NCBI RefSeq assembly: GCF_014189535.1
Contig: NZ_CP050307.1
Location: forward strand, 186,001-250,000
Source of the DNA: Rhizobium lusitanum
GTDB lineage: Bacteria > Pseudomonadota > Alphaproteobacteria > Rhizobiales > Rhizobiaceae
Direction: 5' to 3'
DNA length: 64,000 bases
Shown here: piece after piece, positions 26,989 to 36,541 of the stretch
Layout: the number at the start of each line of letters is the position of its first letter
Position numbering within the stretch: the first letter of the stretch is position 1
Made by a program: the position numbers and the translations under genes
The notes under the pieces: model-generated
The model's database searches: none
The model's input: only the letters and a program-made list of their open reading frames with translations
What the model was told of the DNA's origin: nothing

Positions 26989-27017
26989 ATAGGACTGGTT
27001 ATGACCAGTCATGTCAA
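26989..27017 (-). promoter_or_regulatory. Predicted promoter of the sugar ABC operon
   Basis: On the minus strand TTGACA (27017-27012), 17-nt spacer, TCCTAT (26994-26989), with TATTAA immediately after. The -35 box is perfect, the -10 box weak. The spacer is almost entirely the GntR-type palindrome, a classic repression layout. Confidence 0.6.
26993..27010. promoter_or_regulatory. Putative GntR/HutC-family operator palindrome
   Basis: GACTGGTTATGACCAGTC is an inverted repeat matching in 16 of 18 positions; the core GGTTATGACC has the GT-N-AT-N-AC form close to the HutC-subfamily consensus GT-N-TA-N-AC. It lies between the divergent SBP and GntR genes and inside the SBP promoter spacer, so the neighbouring regulator is the likely ligand-responsive repressor. 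Confidence 0.7.
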
Positions 27018-27130
27018 TATGGACTTTCAAGAGATTTGCGTCAAAGATGGCGAAGGCCTGAATGAGGTCGCGAGGGAAACGGCATTTGAATACGCGCCAG
27101 AACAAGGGAACGTTGATTGAAACACAAGAC

Positions 27131-27883
27131 ATGGTTGACCGAGGCGATCCACGCCCGCTGCACAAGCAAGTCTATGAAGCGTTGCTGGCGTCCATCCGCG
27201 ACGGCAAGCTTCCCTTGCGTGGCAAGCTGCCGTCCGAGCGCGAACTCGTCGATCTCTACAATGTCAGCCGCATTACGGTCCGCCATGCTATCCGCGAGTT
27301 AACCCAGCAGGGCGTGGTCCAAAGCCAGCCCGGCAAGGGGCTCTACGTCACCGAGCATGGCGGCGGATTCGAGCTGCAGGTTTTGAAGAGTTTCACCAGC
27401 ACTGCACTGGCCAACGGTCGCAATCCCGGCCATCGCCTGATCGAAGCCAGCATCGTCCGCGCGCCGCTCGACATAAGCCGACCGCTGTTCCTCGCGCCCG
27501 GCGCGGAGGTGGTCGTGCTGACCAGATTGCGTCTGATCGACAATATACCGGCGGTCATCCAGACCGACTGGATTCCCGCCGGCCGCGTCGCCGGCCTTCT
27601 GGATCTCGACTGGGGCGTTGCCAACCGTTCTCTCTATGCGGAATTGCGCGAACGCTACCGGATTTATCCGAAGCGTGGACAGACGACCTTGAGTGCGCGC
27701 ATCGCCACCGATGAAGAAACGGCCATATTGGAGCTTACGCCGCCGGCTGCCGTTCTGACGGTCGACCAGATTGCCTTCGACGATCGCAACCGGCCGGTGA
27801 ACATGACGGCGCTTGTGCATCATCCAGCCCGCTATCCGTTGACGCTGCTACAGTCGGAAACCGGTGATTTCACGCAATATTGA
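27131..27883 (+). CDS. GntR-family regulator, HutC subfamily (UTRA domain)
   Basis: A 250-residue repressor. The N-terminal winged helix-turn-helix (residues about 8-75) has the GntR signature LPSERELVDLYNVSRITVRH; the C-terminal UTRA effector domain (about 95-240) includes RLIDNIPAVIQTDWIP and ILELTPPAAVLTVDQIAFD. It is transcribed divergently from the sugar ABC operon. ATG at 27131 has no strong ribosome site; a TTG at 27113 with AGGGA just ahead is an alternative that would add six residues. It probably senses the transported sugar or a phosphorylated product. Confidence 0.9.
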   Translation: MVDRGDPRPLHKQVYEALLASIRDGKLPLRGKLPSERELVDLYNVSRITVRHAIRELTQQGVVQSQPGKGLYVTEHGGGFELQVLKSFTSTALANGRNPGHRLIEASIVRAPLDISRPLFLAPGAEVVVLTRLRLIDNIPAVIQTDWIPAGRVAGLLDLDWGVANRSLYAELRERYRIYPKRGQTTLSARIATDEETAILELTPPAAVLTVDQIAFDDRNRPVNMTALVHHPARYPLTLLQSETGDFTQY

Positions 27884-27930
27884 AGTGGTTGGCTCGACTG
27901 TAGTCCGTCGCTACCGGACGCTTTCCAGGC

Positions 27931-28965
27931 TCAGTTCGTCGCCACCCATTTGTGCCATTCGTCCTCGCTGCCATGGAAGGCATTGAGGTCGATCCGACCT
28001 TCGACGCCATGCGACAGACCGGAACCCGAATATTGCCAGAACAGCCACTTGCGGCCCGGATAGACTTTTGATGGATGCTCAGCCACCGCACGCAGCCAGA
28101 AGGGGTGTTCGAGGAACGCGCCCCTCAGATTATCGCGATAGAAATCCGGTGCGGTGTAGATGATCGGACGCTGGCCGTAATACCGCTCCAGCTTGTCCAT
28201 GAAGGTCTGCATTTTTTCGAGGACCCGCTCGCGAGAGACGCGCTGCTTGCAGCTCGATTCGCCGTTCCACTCGACATCGATCACCGGCGGTAGGGCCCCT
28301 GCTTCCTTCGGAACGTTGCGAATGAACCAGTCGGCCTGTTCGGCGCCCGTCCGGCACCAGTAGAAGAAGTGATAGGCGCCGCGCTTCAGCCCGGCTTCCT
28401 TGGCCTTGCGCCAGTTCTGCTTGAACATCGGGTCGAGGTGATCGCCGCCATCGGTCGCTTTGATGTAGACGAAGTTTGCGCCGCCCTGCGTTTGCAGCGT
28501 CTGCCAGTCGATGTCGCCCTGCCAGCGCGAAACGTCGACACCGTGCACGGCAAGCTTTCTCGGCGAGGATAGGCCGAAATTGATCGGCTTGGCGTCGCGA
28601 AAACGGCGGGCGTAGATCGGTGAGCGCGACTGCGGCGCTATGCTGCTAATCCTGGGGTTGGCCGGCATCAGCATCGCAACGGGCCTTTCCGATGGAAGCG
28701 GCGTGCCCTCCGTCTTGGTGACCGACAGAAATGCCTGTGGGCGCGGGCCGGGCGCTGGCGAAGCGTATAGGCCCTGCTGCCGTTCCGACTGTGCAATCAC
28801 CTCGCCGACACTGACCGAAGGGACAGGACCGCTTGTCTGAGTGATGGAATTTGTCGTTTCGGGCGATGGAAGCCCGGCCGCGAGGTCGCCCGCACCGGAA
28901 CTGGTGGAGCAACCTGACAATACCAGGGAGGCAAGAAGGATTGCTGATATAGCCGTTAGACGCAT
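27931..28965 (-). CDS. GH25-family lysozyme, lipoprotein
   Basis: A 344-residue envelope lipoprotein. The lipobox is LVLSGC (lipid on Cys18), then a low-complexity linker, then a glycoside hydrolase 25 muramidase domain from about residue 145: VHGVDVSRWQGDIDWQTLQ, FVYIKATDGGDHLDP, GAYHFFYWCRTGAEQADWF, LPPVIDVEWNGES and PIIYTAPDFYRDNL. The catalytic DXE set is visible (D in DVSRWQG; D and E in IDVEW). It would cleave peptidoglycan. ATG at 28965 gives the proper lipoprotein signal; an upstream extension has none. Convergent with the GntR gene. Confidence 0.92.
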   Translation of the reverse strand: MRLTAISAILLASLVLSGCSTSSGAGDLAAGLPSPETTNSITQTSGPVPSVSVGEVIAQSERQQGLYASPAPGPRPQAFLSVTKTEGTPLPSERPVAMLMPANPRISSIAPQSRSPIYARRFRDAKPINFGLSSPRKLAVHGVDVSRWQGDIDWQTLQTQGGANFVYIKATDGGDHLDPMFKQNWRKAKEAGLKRGAYHFFYWCRTGAEQADWFIRNVPKEAGALPPVIDVEWNGESSCKQRVSRERVLEKMQTFMDKLERYYGQRPIIYTAPDFYRDNLRGAFLEHPFWLRAVAEHPSKVYPGRKWLFWQYSGSGLSHGVEGRIDLNAFHGSEDEWHKWVATN

Positions 28966-29098
28966 AGGAGCCCGCACGCAAAACAAGGATCGACAGCACA
29001 ATCGATGCCGTCGGGAGTTCACCAGCACGTATTGCTAACGGACAATTACCAAAAAAGACTGAATCCAATCTTTACAGGCTCACGGTAATCGCGAGCCG

Positions 29099-29136
29099 GG
29101 TCGGCATGACGGCCATTGAAGCGGCATGCCGACCCA
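29099..29136 (-). terminator. Terminator-like hairpin at the end of the dehydratase operon
   Basis: GGGTCGGCATG (29099-29109) pairs perfectly with CATGCCGACCC (29126-29136) around a 16-nt loop, 10 bases after the dehydratase stop. No T-run follows, so it may be a Rho-assisted or 3'-protecting structure. Confidence 0.6.
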
Positions 29137-29145
29137 GTGGGTCAC

Positions 29146-30333
29146 TCAGGCGAAGGCATAGGAACCGTCGGGGCGTTTCGGAACGCGGCGCTGCCAATGG
29201 ATGTAGCCTTCTTCGACCATCGCTTTTTCGTCCATCTCGACGCCCCAGCCGGGCCTGTCGGGCCTGAGCTCCAGATAACCATCCTTCGGCAGGTAGGGGT
29301 CGACGACATAACGTGTCTCGCCCTGCCGCTTTTCGATATCCTTGCCGCCATAAACATAGGCCTGGCCCTTGGGCAGCCGATATTCGAGGATGCGGAAGTT
29401 CTGGGTGGCGGCCGAGAAGTGAACGTTGACGGCGGTCGCCAGCGGACCCATCGGATTGTGAGGCGCCACGCCGACGAAATAGGCTTCGGCAAGCGTCGCG
29501 ATGCGCCGCATTTCGCTGATGCCGCCGACGACGCAGATGTCGGGCTGGATCAGGTCGGCGCCCTTGACCTGAAGCAAGCGCAGGAATTCATTGCGATTGT
29601 AGAGCGACTCCCCGGTCGCCAGCACGCAATTCAGCCCCTGCTTGAGGTCGCCCCACATGTCGATGTTTTCCGGACGCAGCGGCTCCTCGTAAAATAGCGG
29701 ATCGTAGGGTGCCAGCGCGTTGCCGAGCTGCCTTGCCGCGATCGGCTCGAAAATCTGCGCATGCGCATCGAAGGCGATCTCATAATCGTCGCGCACGGTT
29801 TCGCGCAATGAGCGGAAGTAATCCGCCGACGCCTTGACGACATTGCCCCAGCGATGGGCGTGGATGTCGACGCGCCAGGGGCTGAGCTTGAAGGCGGTGA
29901 AGCCCCATTCGGCGTTCAGGCGATCGAATTCGTCGCGGGCGGCGGGCGCATCCGGCGCGGTGTAAACGCCGGCATAGACCTTGACGCGATCGCGCACGGC
30001 ACCACCGAGCAGCTTGTAGACCGGAACATTCGCGGCCTTGGCCGAGAGATCCCACAGGCAATGATCGAGCGCCGAGATGGCAGAAAGCCCGAGCGCACCC
30101 GGCGGAAAGCGGCTTTGCTGGATCAGCAGGTTCACCAGATAGTCGATGCGCGTCGGGTCCTGGCCGGACAGAAATCCGTAGAGATAATCGAGAATGGGTG
30201 GGAGCGCCTTGTCGGGACCGTGATTGTAGCATTCGCCCCAGCCCGTCAGGCCGTCATCCGTGTCGAGTGCGACGATAACGCGGGGGCGGTCCTTGTCCCG
30301 GGTCATGAAAACCCGCATGCGGTCGATCTTCAT
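29146..30333 (-). CDS. Enolase-superfamily sugar-acid dehydratase (MR/MLE family)
   Basis: A 395-residue mandelate-racemase/muconate-lactonizing-enzyme-family protein. Metal and catalytic residues can be placed: Lys149 in FKLSPW, Asp189 and His191 in FDAHAQ, Glu216 in FYEEP, Glu242 in ATGES and His292 in PHNPMGP. The Asp-x-His at the second-strand end is the galactonate-dehydratase-like arrangement, so a 2-keto-3-deoxy sugar acid is the expected product. It is the last gene of an operon with a peptide-family ABC transporter, and a DapA-superfamily lyase lies on the other side of the shared FadR regulator: together a dehydratase-lyase pathway (inference). Confidence 0.9.
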   Translation of the reverse strand: MKIDRMRVFMTRDKDRPRVIVALDTDDGLTGWGECYNHGPDKALPPILDYLYGFLSGQDPTRIDYLVNLLIQQSRFPPGALGLSAISALDHCLWDLSAKAANVPVYKLLGGAVRDRVKVYAGVYTAPDAPAARDEFDRLNAEWGFTAFKLSPWRVDIHAHRWGNVVKASADYFRSLRETVRDDYEIAFDAHAQIFEPIAARQLGNALAPYDPLFYEEPLRPENIDMWGDLKQGLNCVLATGESLYNRNEFLRLLQVKGADLIQPDICVVGGISEMRRIATLAEAYFVGVAPHNPMGPLATAVNVHFSAATQNFRILEYRLPKGQAYVYGGKDIEKRQGETRYVVDPYLPKDGYLELRPDRPGWGVEMDEKAMVEEGYIHWQRRVPKRPDGSYAFA

Positions 30334-30413
30334 CTATCTGTCCTTCTATCGATTGCAATAGTCATGGTGCGGAAGGGAGCTCCGCACATGAGGGGGTATC
30401 GGCACGATCGTCA

Positions 30414-32135
30414 TCACGCGGCGTTGCCGTTTTTCAGCGCATCCGGCTCGACGTAGCGGAAACGGCGCGAGTGGTCCCGATCACGCGGATCTGGGCGGGG
30501 AATGGCGGAGATGAGCGCTTGCGTATAGGCGTGCTCGGGTGTGTTGCAGACCTTGTCCGCATCGCCGACTTCGACAAGCCGGCCTTTGTACATCACGCCG
30601 ACACGGTCGCACATGTAACGGATGACGCCGATATCGTGGCTGATGAAGATATAGGCGAGGCCGAGCTTGTCCTGCAGCCGCATCAACAGGTCGAGCACCT
30701 GAGAGCGGACGGATACGTCGAGCGCCGAGGTTGCCTCGTCGGCGACGATGATGCGCGGGTTGAGGGTGATGGCGCGGGCAATGCCGATGCGTTGGCGCTG
30801 GCCTCCGGAAAAAGCGTGCGGATATCGTTCGCGCGTCTTCGGGTCGAGGCCCACCTGTTCCATCAGGTCGCAAACGCGCTCGTCCAGCGCCCGGCCCCTG
30901 GCGATACCATTGACGAGCAGCGGCTCGCCGATGATCTGGGAGACAGTCATGCGGGGATTGAGGGAACCGAAAGGATCCTGGAAGACCATGCGCAATTCGC
31001 GCCGTGCGGCCGCGAGACTCTCTCCCTTCGCGGTCGCCAGATCGATGACGCCACCATCAGCGCGGCGATAGAGGATCTCGCCGGCGCTCGGATCGAGGAG
31101 ACGCATGATCGAGCGGCCCATGGTGGTCTTGCCCGAGCCGCTTTCGCCAACGATGCCGAGCGTTTCACCCGGAAGCAGCGATATCGAGATGTCATCGAGC
31201 GCTCTCACTTCACCGAAGGTCATCGACACGTTGCGCAGTTCGAGAATGGGCGCCGCCGTCCTGTCGAGTGGCGGCCGTGCCAGCCTGATCTCGGCCTTCT
31301 CCTCAAGCTTCAGGACGGAGCCGATCAGCATCCGCGTATAGTCGTCCTTCGGTGCGTGAAAGATCTGTTCAACCGGCGCATATTCCTTGGCGACGCCATT
31401 GTGCATGACCAGCACATCATCGGCGATCTGCGCCACGACGCCCATGTCATGGGTGATGAACAGCACTGCCATGCCATAGGCTTTTTGCAGCCGGGCGATC
31501 AGGTCGAGGATTTCGGCCTGCGTGGTCACATCGAGCGCCGTGGTCGGCTCGTCGGCGATCAGAAGCTGCGGCTTGCAGGCGAGCGCCATGGCGATCATGG
31601 CGCGCTGGCGCATGCCGCCGGAATATTGAAATGTGTATCGGTCCACCGCTTTGTCCGGAGAAGGAATCTCCACTTGTTTGAGCAGTGATATGGCTTCAGT
31701 GCGGGCTTCCGCCTTGCTCATCCTGGTGTGAAGGCGCAGCGCCTCCATGATCTGGTCGCCGACCGTGTGCACCGGCGAGAGCGAGGCCATCGGCTCCTGG
31801 AAGATCATGGCGATGTCACGCCCGCGGATGGCGCGGATCTGGCGTCCGCGCGGATTGAGGTTGACGATGTCGATGGAGCTTCCGTCTGAACCGTTCAGGA
31901 TGATGGAGCCGCTAGCGATGCGGCCGGGCGCATCGACGATCTGCAGGATCGAGCGTGCCGTCACCGACTTGCCGGATCCGCTCTCGCCGACGACGCAGAG
32001 CGTTTTTCCCGGCTCGATCGAAAAGGAGAGGTTGTCGACCGCGCGGAAATTGCCGGTACGCAATGGAAAGTCGACGCTCAGGTTCTTCACCTGCAGCAGC
32101 GGCCGCCCGCCCGTCATGGAAACGATATCGGTCAT
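30414..32135 (-). CDS. Fused double ABC ATPase, peptide-type importer
   Basis: A 573-residue protein with two NBDs. First: Walker [11 protein letters not shown] (near residue 45), signature [11 protein letters not shown], Walker [12 protein letters not shown]. Second: Walker [11 protein letters not shown] (near residue 350), signature [14 protein letters not shown], Walker [12 protein letters not shown] (note EA instead of EP). The start ATG at 32135 is preceded by GAGG in AATGAGGCCGGC and begins 7 bases after the permease stop. Longer upstream readings overlap the permease and lack family character. Confidence 0.93.
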   Translation of the reverse strand: MTDIVSMTGGRPLLQVKNLSVDFPLRTGNFRAVDNLSFSIEPGKTLCVVGESGSGKSVTARSILQIVDAPGRIASGSIILNGSDGSSIDIVNLNPRGRQIRAIRGRDIAMIFQEPMASLSPVHTVGDQIMEALRLHTRMSKAEARTEAISLLKQVEIPSPDKAVDRYTFQYSGGMRQRAMIAMALACKPQLLIADEPTTALDVTTQAEILDLIARLQKAYGMAVLFITHDMGVVAQIADDVLVMHNGVAKEYAPVEQIFHAPKDDYTRMLIGSVLKLEEKAEIRLARPPLDRTAAPILELRNVSMTFGEVRALDDISISLLPGETLGIVGESGSGKTTMGRSIMRLLDPSAGEILYRRADGGVIDLATAKGESLAAARRELRMVFQDPFGSLNPRMTVSQIIGEPLLVNGIARGRALDERVCDLMEQVGLDPKTRERYPHAFSGGQRQRIGIARAITLNPRIIVADEATSALDVSVRSQVLDLLMRLQDKLGLAYIFISHDIGVIRYMCDRVGVMYKGRLVEVGDADKVCNTPEHAYTQALISAIPRPDPRDRDHSRRFRYVEPDALKNGNAA

Positions 32136-32142
32136 GCCGGCC

Positions 32143-33264
32143 TCATTTGTTATAGGGATCGGCCGCATCGCGCAGGCCGTCGCCGAGAAGATTGAGCGCC
32201 ATGACGGCGATGACGACAGCAAGGCCCGGCATGAAGAGCCATGGCGCCGTGGCGATCGAGCGGATGTTCTGCGCCTCGCGCAGCAGCACGCCCCAGGAGA
32301 TGGTGGGCGGTTGCAGGCCAAGCCCCAGGAAGGAGAGCGACGTCTCCGCAAGGATCATCGCCGGCACGGCAAGCGTGATCGAAGCGATGATATGGCTGGC
32401 GAAGCTTGGCAGCATGTGACGAAAGATGATCCGGCTCTCGCGGGCGCCGTCGAGCCTTGCGGCGGCCACGAATTCTTCCGTGCGCAGAGACAGGAAGCGG
32501 CCCCGGACGACACGGGCGAGCTGCGCCCAGCCGGTCAATGACAGGATGATGGTGATCATCATGTATTGCAGGGCGGCCGGCCAGCCCTGCGGCAGCGCCG
32601 CGGCCATGGCGAGCCAGATCGGGATCGTCGGCAGCGACAGCACGAAATCGATCAATCGCTGGATGAAGAAATCGAGACGGCCGCCGTAATAGCCGGAGAT
32701 ACCGCCGAGCACGATGCCGAGCAGCAGCGAGAAGAAGACGCCGACAAGACCGATCGATAGCGAAATCTGCGCGCCCTGCACCGTCCGGCTGAACACATCG
32801 CGACCAAGCCGGTCCGCTCCGAAGAGGAGGAGGGGAGTAGTCTTGTCGGAGGAGGCGAGCAGATGGATGTTGGAGTTGAAAAGACCCAGCACCGAATATT
32901 CGTAGCCACGGCCGAACAGGCTGATGTCGACCCGCTTCGTCCTGTCCTCCTTGAAGATGGCCGCCAGCGTTTCCGGGTCGCGGCTAAGCTTCAACGGATA
33001 ATAGTGCAGGCCCAAGGAAAGACCGTTGTCGGTATCGATGAAATGCACGCTCTGCGGCGGATGAAACGTCGCCCGTGCATTCTGCAGGTAGGGGTCGTTG
33101 ATGGCGAAGAAGCCCGGAACGATGGCGACGATATACATCGCCACGGTGACGAAGAGGGCCACCATGGCAAGCTTGTGCCGGCGGAAGGCCCACCAGATCA
33201 GCTGCCATTGCGAGGCGACGGCGGCACGATCCGGCTGAATGTTTGTGACGGCGATGTCGGCCAT
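32143..33264 (-). CDS. ABC permease, OppC/DppC type
   Basis: A 373-residue permease, longer than usual because of a roughly 100-residue periplasmic segment after the first helix (residues about 55-150, including FHPPQSVHFIDTDNGLSLG), which is typical of the YejE-like subgroup. It then has LLFGADRLGRDVFSRTVQGAQ, the EAA loop EFVAAARLDGARESRIIFRHMLP and the end DAADPYNK. It works with the DppB-type partner upstream. Confidence 0.92.
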   Translation of the reverse strand: MADIAVTNIQPDRAAVASQWQLIWWAFRRHKLAMVALFVTVAMYIVAIVPGFFAINDPYLQNARATFHPPQSVHFIDTDNGLSLGLHYYPLKLSRDPETLAAIFKEDRTKRVDISLFGRGYEYSVLGLFNSNIHLLASSDKTTPLLLFGADRLGRDVFSRTVQGAQISLSIGLVGVFFSLLLGIVLGGISGYYGGRLDFFIQRLIDFVLSLPTIPIWLAMAAALPQGWPAALQYMMITIILSLTGWAQLARVVRGRFLSLRTEEFVAAARLDGARESRIIFRHMLPSFASHIIASITLAVPAMILAETSLSFLGLGLQPPTISWGVLLREAQNIRSIATAPWLFMPGLAVVIAVMALNLLGDGLRDAADPYNK

Positions 33265-33273
33265 GGGCGGCTC

Positions 33274-34260
33274 CTATTCCAACCGAATGCGGGGATCGAC
33301 CAGCGCGAGCAGGATGTCGCTGATCAACGAGCCGATCAGCGTCAGTGCGCAGATCAAAAGTACGAAGGCGCCGGCGAGATACATGTCCTGCGCCATCAGC
33401 GATTGCAGCAGGAGCGGTCCCGCCGTCGGCAGATTGAGGACGATCGCCACCACGACGGAACCGGAAATAAGGTTTGGCAGCAGCCAGGCGATCGTCGAGA
33501 TGAAGGGATTGAGGGCGATCCGCAAAGGATATTTCACCAAGAGCCTGAATTCGGAGAGACCCTTAGCCCGCGCGGTCGTCACATAGGGCTTGGGCAGTTC
33601 ATCGAGCATGTTGGCGCGCATCACGCGGATGAGGCTCGCGGTCGAAGATACGGCAAGGATGATGACCGGCAGCCATATATGCTTGAGAAGGTCGAGCATC
33701 TTGGCGATGCTCCAGTAGGCTGTCTCGTACTCGGACGAAAACAGGCCGCCGACATCCTGGCCGAACTCGACGGCCGCGACATACATCAGCACCAGCGCCA
33801 GCAGGAAGGATGGAATGGCAAGCCCCAGGAACGTGAAGGCGGTGAAGAGATAGTCGCCGATCGAGTATTTCTTGACGGCGGAGTAGACGCCGATCGGCAG
33901 TGCGATCGCCCAGGTGGCGATCAGTGTCGCCAGCGCAAGAACCAGCGTCAGCGCCATCCGTTCCCAGATGAGGCCGGAGACCGGCTGCTGCCATTCGAAG
34001 GAGATGCCGAAATCGCCGCGGGACAGAATGCCCCATATCCATTTGAGATATTGCACGATCATCGGCTGATCGAGGCCGAAGCGCTCGCGCAATTGCGCCG
34101 CCGTATTCTGATCGACGATTTCATTCGAGGAGGCGAGTGTGGCGATATAGGTCGTCACATAATCGCCCGGCGGCAACTGGATCAGCACGAAGGCGAGGAA
34201 GCTGATCGCAAAAAGCGAGGGGATCATCCATAAAAGGCGTTTGGTGATGAAGACCAGCAT
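33274..34260 (-). CDS. ABC permease, OppB/DppB type
   Basis: A 328-residue permease: N-terminal helix WMIPSLFAISFLAFVLIQLP, the family segment ERFGLDQPMIVQYLKWIWG, the EAA loop YVTTARAKGLSEFRLLVKYPL and the closing LALVDPRIRLE. It follows the SBP gene after a stem-loop and precedes the OppC-type gene by 9 bases. Confidence 0.93.
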   Translation of the reverse strand: MLVFITKRLLWMIPSLFAISFLAFVLIQLPPGDYVTTYIATLASSNEIVDQNTAAQLRERFGLDQPMIVQYLKWIWGILSRGDFGISFEWQQPVSGLIWERMALTLVLALATLIATWAIALPIGVYSAVKKYSIGDYLFTAFTFLGLAIPSFLLALVLMYVAAVEFGQDVGGLFSSEYETAYWSIAKMLDLLKHIWLPVIILAVSSTASLIRVMRANMLDELPKPYVTTARAKGLSEFRLLVKYPLRIALNPFISTIAWLLPNLISGSVVVAIVLNLPTAGPLLLQSLMAQDMYLAGAFVLLICALTLIGSLISDILLALVDPRIRLE

Positions 34261-34353
34261 GAAGCGTCCCTAACCCTGCATTAAACGCCGCTCTTCGAAA
34301 CTGGCAGGCCCAGGAAGGCCCATCATTCGCGTCGAGCGGCGCGCTTGAAAATA

Positions 34354-34375
34354 GCGCCGCCCGCCGGGGCGGCGC
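34354..34375 (-). promoter_or_regulatory. Intercistronic stem-loop after the SBP gene
   Basis: GCGCCGCC (34354-34361) pairs with GGCGGCGC (34368-34375) around a 6-nt loop, 13 bases after the SBP stop and 93 bases before the permease start. On the minus strand it is followed by TATTTTC, so partial termination is possible as well as protection of the SBP message. Confidence 0.65.
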
Positions 34376-34388
34376 CGGGTCTGCAAAA

Positions 34389-36329
34389 TCAGCTTGTGAA
34401 CGTAAACTGCTGCGGCAGTGCCGGGCCTGGATTGGGCCAGGACCAGCTGTCGGGCTGCTTTTCCGGTACATTGCGCAGATTGTTGCGGATGATGCCGAAA
34501 CCGCCGACGGCAAGGCAGAGACCGACGGTCTCGAATTCGTCGGCGGCGATATCGAAGATCTGCTTCATCGCCGCGCCGCGCTTGTCGAGATCGGCGGTCG
34601 AACGTGCTTCGTCGAAGAGTTTCATGCGCTTTTTCTGGCTCTCCGGCGGCTCCTCGCCCTTCTTGCCGTTCGAGGTGTACCAGACCGACCATGGAATGGC
34701 GTAACGCGAGCCTTGTGGGTGGAACGCAAAGAAATCGCGCGGGTCGAGCATGGGATCGAGGCCGCCAGGTCCCGGCCAGACCTGCGCATCATGGGCGTTG
34801 TCGTCGCCGCGCGTATAGTAGAGCGCCCGCTCGATCGTGTTGACCTTCATGTCGATGCCGATCTGCGCCCAGTGCGCCTTGACCAGTTCCAACGCATCGA
34901 CGAGATCCGGATAGAGCGTCGGGATGACGTCGATGGCAAAGAAGACCTTCTCGCCGTCCGGCCTTAGACGGAAGCCGTTACCGTCCTTCTTGTCGTAGCC
35001 TGCCTTGTCCAGCATCGCGCCCGCCTTGTCGGCATCGTATTCGGTGAACTGGCGCGCGAGTTTTTCGTGATACCACGGATGCTCCGGGCGTGGTCCGGCC
35101 TGATAGCCTTCGCTCTGACCGAAATAGACGATGTCGATCACCTCCGGCCGGTTGATGCCAAGTGACAACGCCTGCCGGAACGACTTGTCCGCAAACATCT
35201 TGCGCATGGCCGGATCTTTGTGGGTGATGTTGAAGTAGATCTGGCATTGCTGTGAGGTGGAGGGCACGAGCGTCAGAAGGCGATAATCGCCCTTCTTCAT
35301 GTTCTGCGAGAGCGTCGGCTTGTTGGCGAGCACGCTGATATGGCGCTCCTGGATGTCGATCTTTCCGGAGATGACGTTCAGCATCAGGGATTCGACGTCC
35401 TGCGAAATGCCGAAGTTGATTTCGTCGATATAGGGAAGCTGGTTACCCTCGGTGTCGACCTGCCAGAAATAGGGGTTGCGGGTCATGACGACGCGCGTGG
35501 CGCCACCGGTATAAGGCTCTTTCACGACCCAGGGATCGAGTGTCGGCTTGTCGACATTGCCCCAGCGCGATGGGATCTCGATATCGCCGCAGCGCGCCCG
35601 GAAAAGCTCGGGCCAACTGCTGACGCCCGCCTTCTTGGCGTCCTCGGCGACGTTCGCATTGTACTTCGGCAGGAACTGGCTGCAGTAATGTTTCGGAAAC
35701 AGCGTCGGATGCTGGCCGAGCGGCGTTGCGAGATTTTCCAAATAGAGCGCATTCGGTGCCGCGAAGGTGAATTTCACCGTGAAGTCGTCGATCTTCTCGA
35801 CATTGACCACCTTGCCCGCGACCGACAACTGCGCAGGTGCCGCGCTATAAAGGTCGGTATTCTTCACGCAGTCTTCGATCGCGAAGACGACGTCGTCGGC
35901 GGTAAAGGGATGGCCGTCCGACCAGCGCGCGCCTTCGATCAGATGGAATGTGAATTGCGACGCGTCGTCATTGACTTCCCAGCGCTCGGCAAGATTGGGC
36001 AGAACCTTGGTGAATTCCATGTTCCAGCGCACGAGACTCTGATTGCCCACCATGCGCAGGATGCCGTTATGGTCCGACGAGCCTCTCAGACCGCGACGAA
36101 GGGTTCCGCCATAGGTGCCGATCTTCTCGAAAGGCGGCACGACCATCGGCTTTTTCGGCAGCCGGTCGGCGAGTGGCGGCAGCTTTCCGCCCTTGACGAG
36201 TTCAGCCAATGCGGGGGCTTCGCCGCCCGCGGCAGCGGCACGACCGGCAAGGGACAAGGCCGCAACGCCCGCCATGCCCCCGAGAACGGCGCGACGAGTC
36301 ACGCCGCGAGACTGTATTTTATCGCGCAT
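34389..36329 (-). CDS. ABC solute-binding protein, family 5, Tat-exported
   Basis: A 646-residue peptide-family binding protein. Twin-arginine signal VTRRAVLGGMAG with hydrophobic core ending AAAAGG. Mature region: GTYGGTLRRGLRGSSDHNG, LAERWEVNDDASQFTFHLI, GARWSDGHPFTADDVVFAIE, and a late YPDLVDALELVKAHWAQIGI block. The length exceeds typical DppA (about 535) and matches the longer YejA-like group that is paired with YejE-type permeases. First gene of the dehydratase operon; divergent from the FadR-type regulator. Confidence 0.92.
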   Translation of the reverse strand: MRDKIQSRGVTRRAVLGGMAGVAALSLAGRAAAAGGEAPALAELVKGGKLPPLADRLPKKPMVVPPFEKIGTYGGTLRRGLRGSSDHNGILRMVGNQSLVRWNMEFTKVLPNLAERWEVNDDASQFTFHLIEGARWSDGHPFTADDVVFAIEDCVKNTDLYSAAPAQLSVAGKVVNVEKIDDFTVKFTFAAPNALYLENLATPLGQHPTLFPKHYCSQFLPKYNANVAEDAKKAGVSSWPELFRARCGDIEIPSRWGNVDKPTLDPWVVKEPYTGGATRVVMTRNPYFWQVDTEGNQLPYIDEINFGISQDVESLMLNVISGKIDIQERHISVLANKPTLSQNMKKGDYRLLTLVPSTSQQCQIYFNITHKDPAMRKMFADKSFRQALSLGINRPEVIDIVYFGQSEGYQAGPRPEHPWYHEKLARQFTEYDADKAGAMLDKAGYDKKDGNGFRLRPDGEKVFFAIDVIPTLYPDLVDALELVKAHWAQIGIDMKVNTIERALYYTRGDDNAHDAQVWPGPGGLDPMLDPRDFFAFHPQGSRYAIPWSVWYTSNGKKGEEPPESQKKRMKLFDEARSTADLDKRGAAMKQIFDIAADEFETVGLCLAVGGFGIIRNNLRNVPEKQPDSWSWPNPGPALPQQFTFTS

Positions 36330-36425
36330 CCATATCCCTCCCGTTTGACGCCGGCATGACTTTGTCTGAACCGGCGCGACAAGCTCCCAACTCGTCGCAA
36401 GGCGTCCTCTTGGCGCCGCGAGCAG

Positions 36426-36454
36426 ACGATAGATACGTTCGCAAATAATTACAA
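36426..36454 (-). promoter_or_regulatory. Possible promoter of the SBP-dehydratase operon
   Basis: Minus strand TTGTAA (36454-36449), 17-nt spacer, TATCGT (36431-36426). The flanking AT-rich patch 36440-36480 also holds a direct repeat ACAGAT-ATTA-ACAGAT on the + strand and a TTGACA at 36458-36463, so a second, divergent promoter and the FadR-type operator may lie here. Confidence 0.4.
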
Positions 36455-36541
36455 GAGTTGACAGATATTAACAGATTTAGTAGCCCTGCCGCCCAGGAAT
36501 AGGCTGAAACTCGTCGCTTGGCGGCAAAACAAAGGATGATG

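Noticed and set aside
32863..34233. Open frame of 456 codons on the plus strand
   Set aside because: Antisense to two permease genes; charged low-information sequence.
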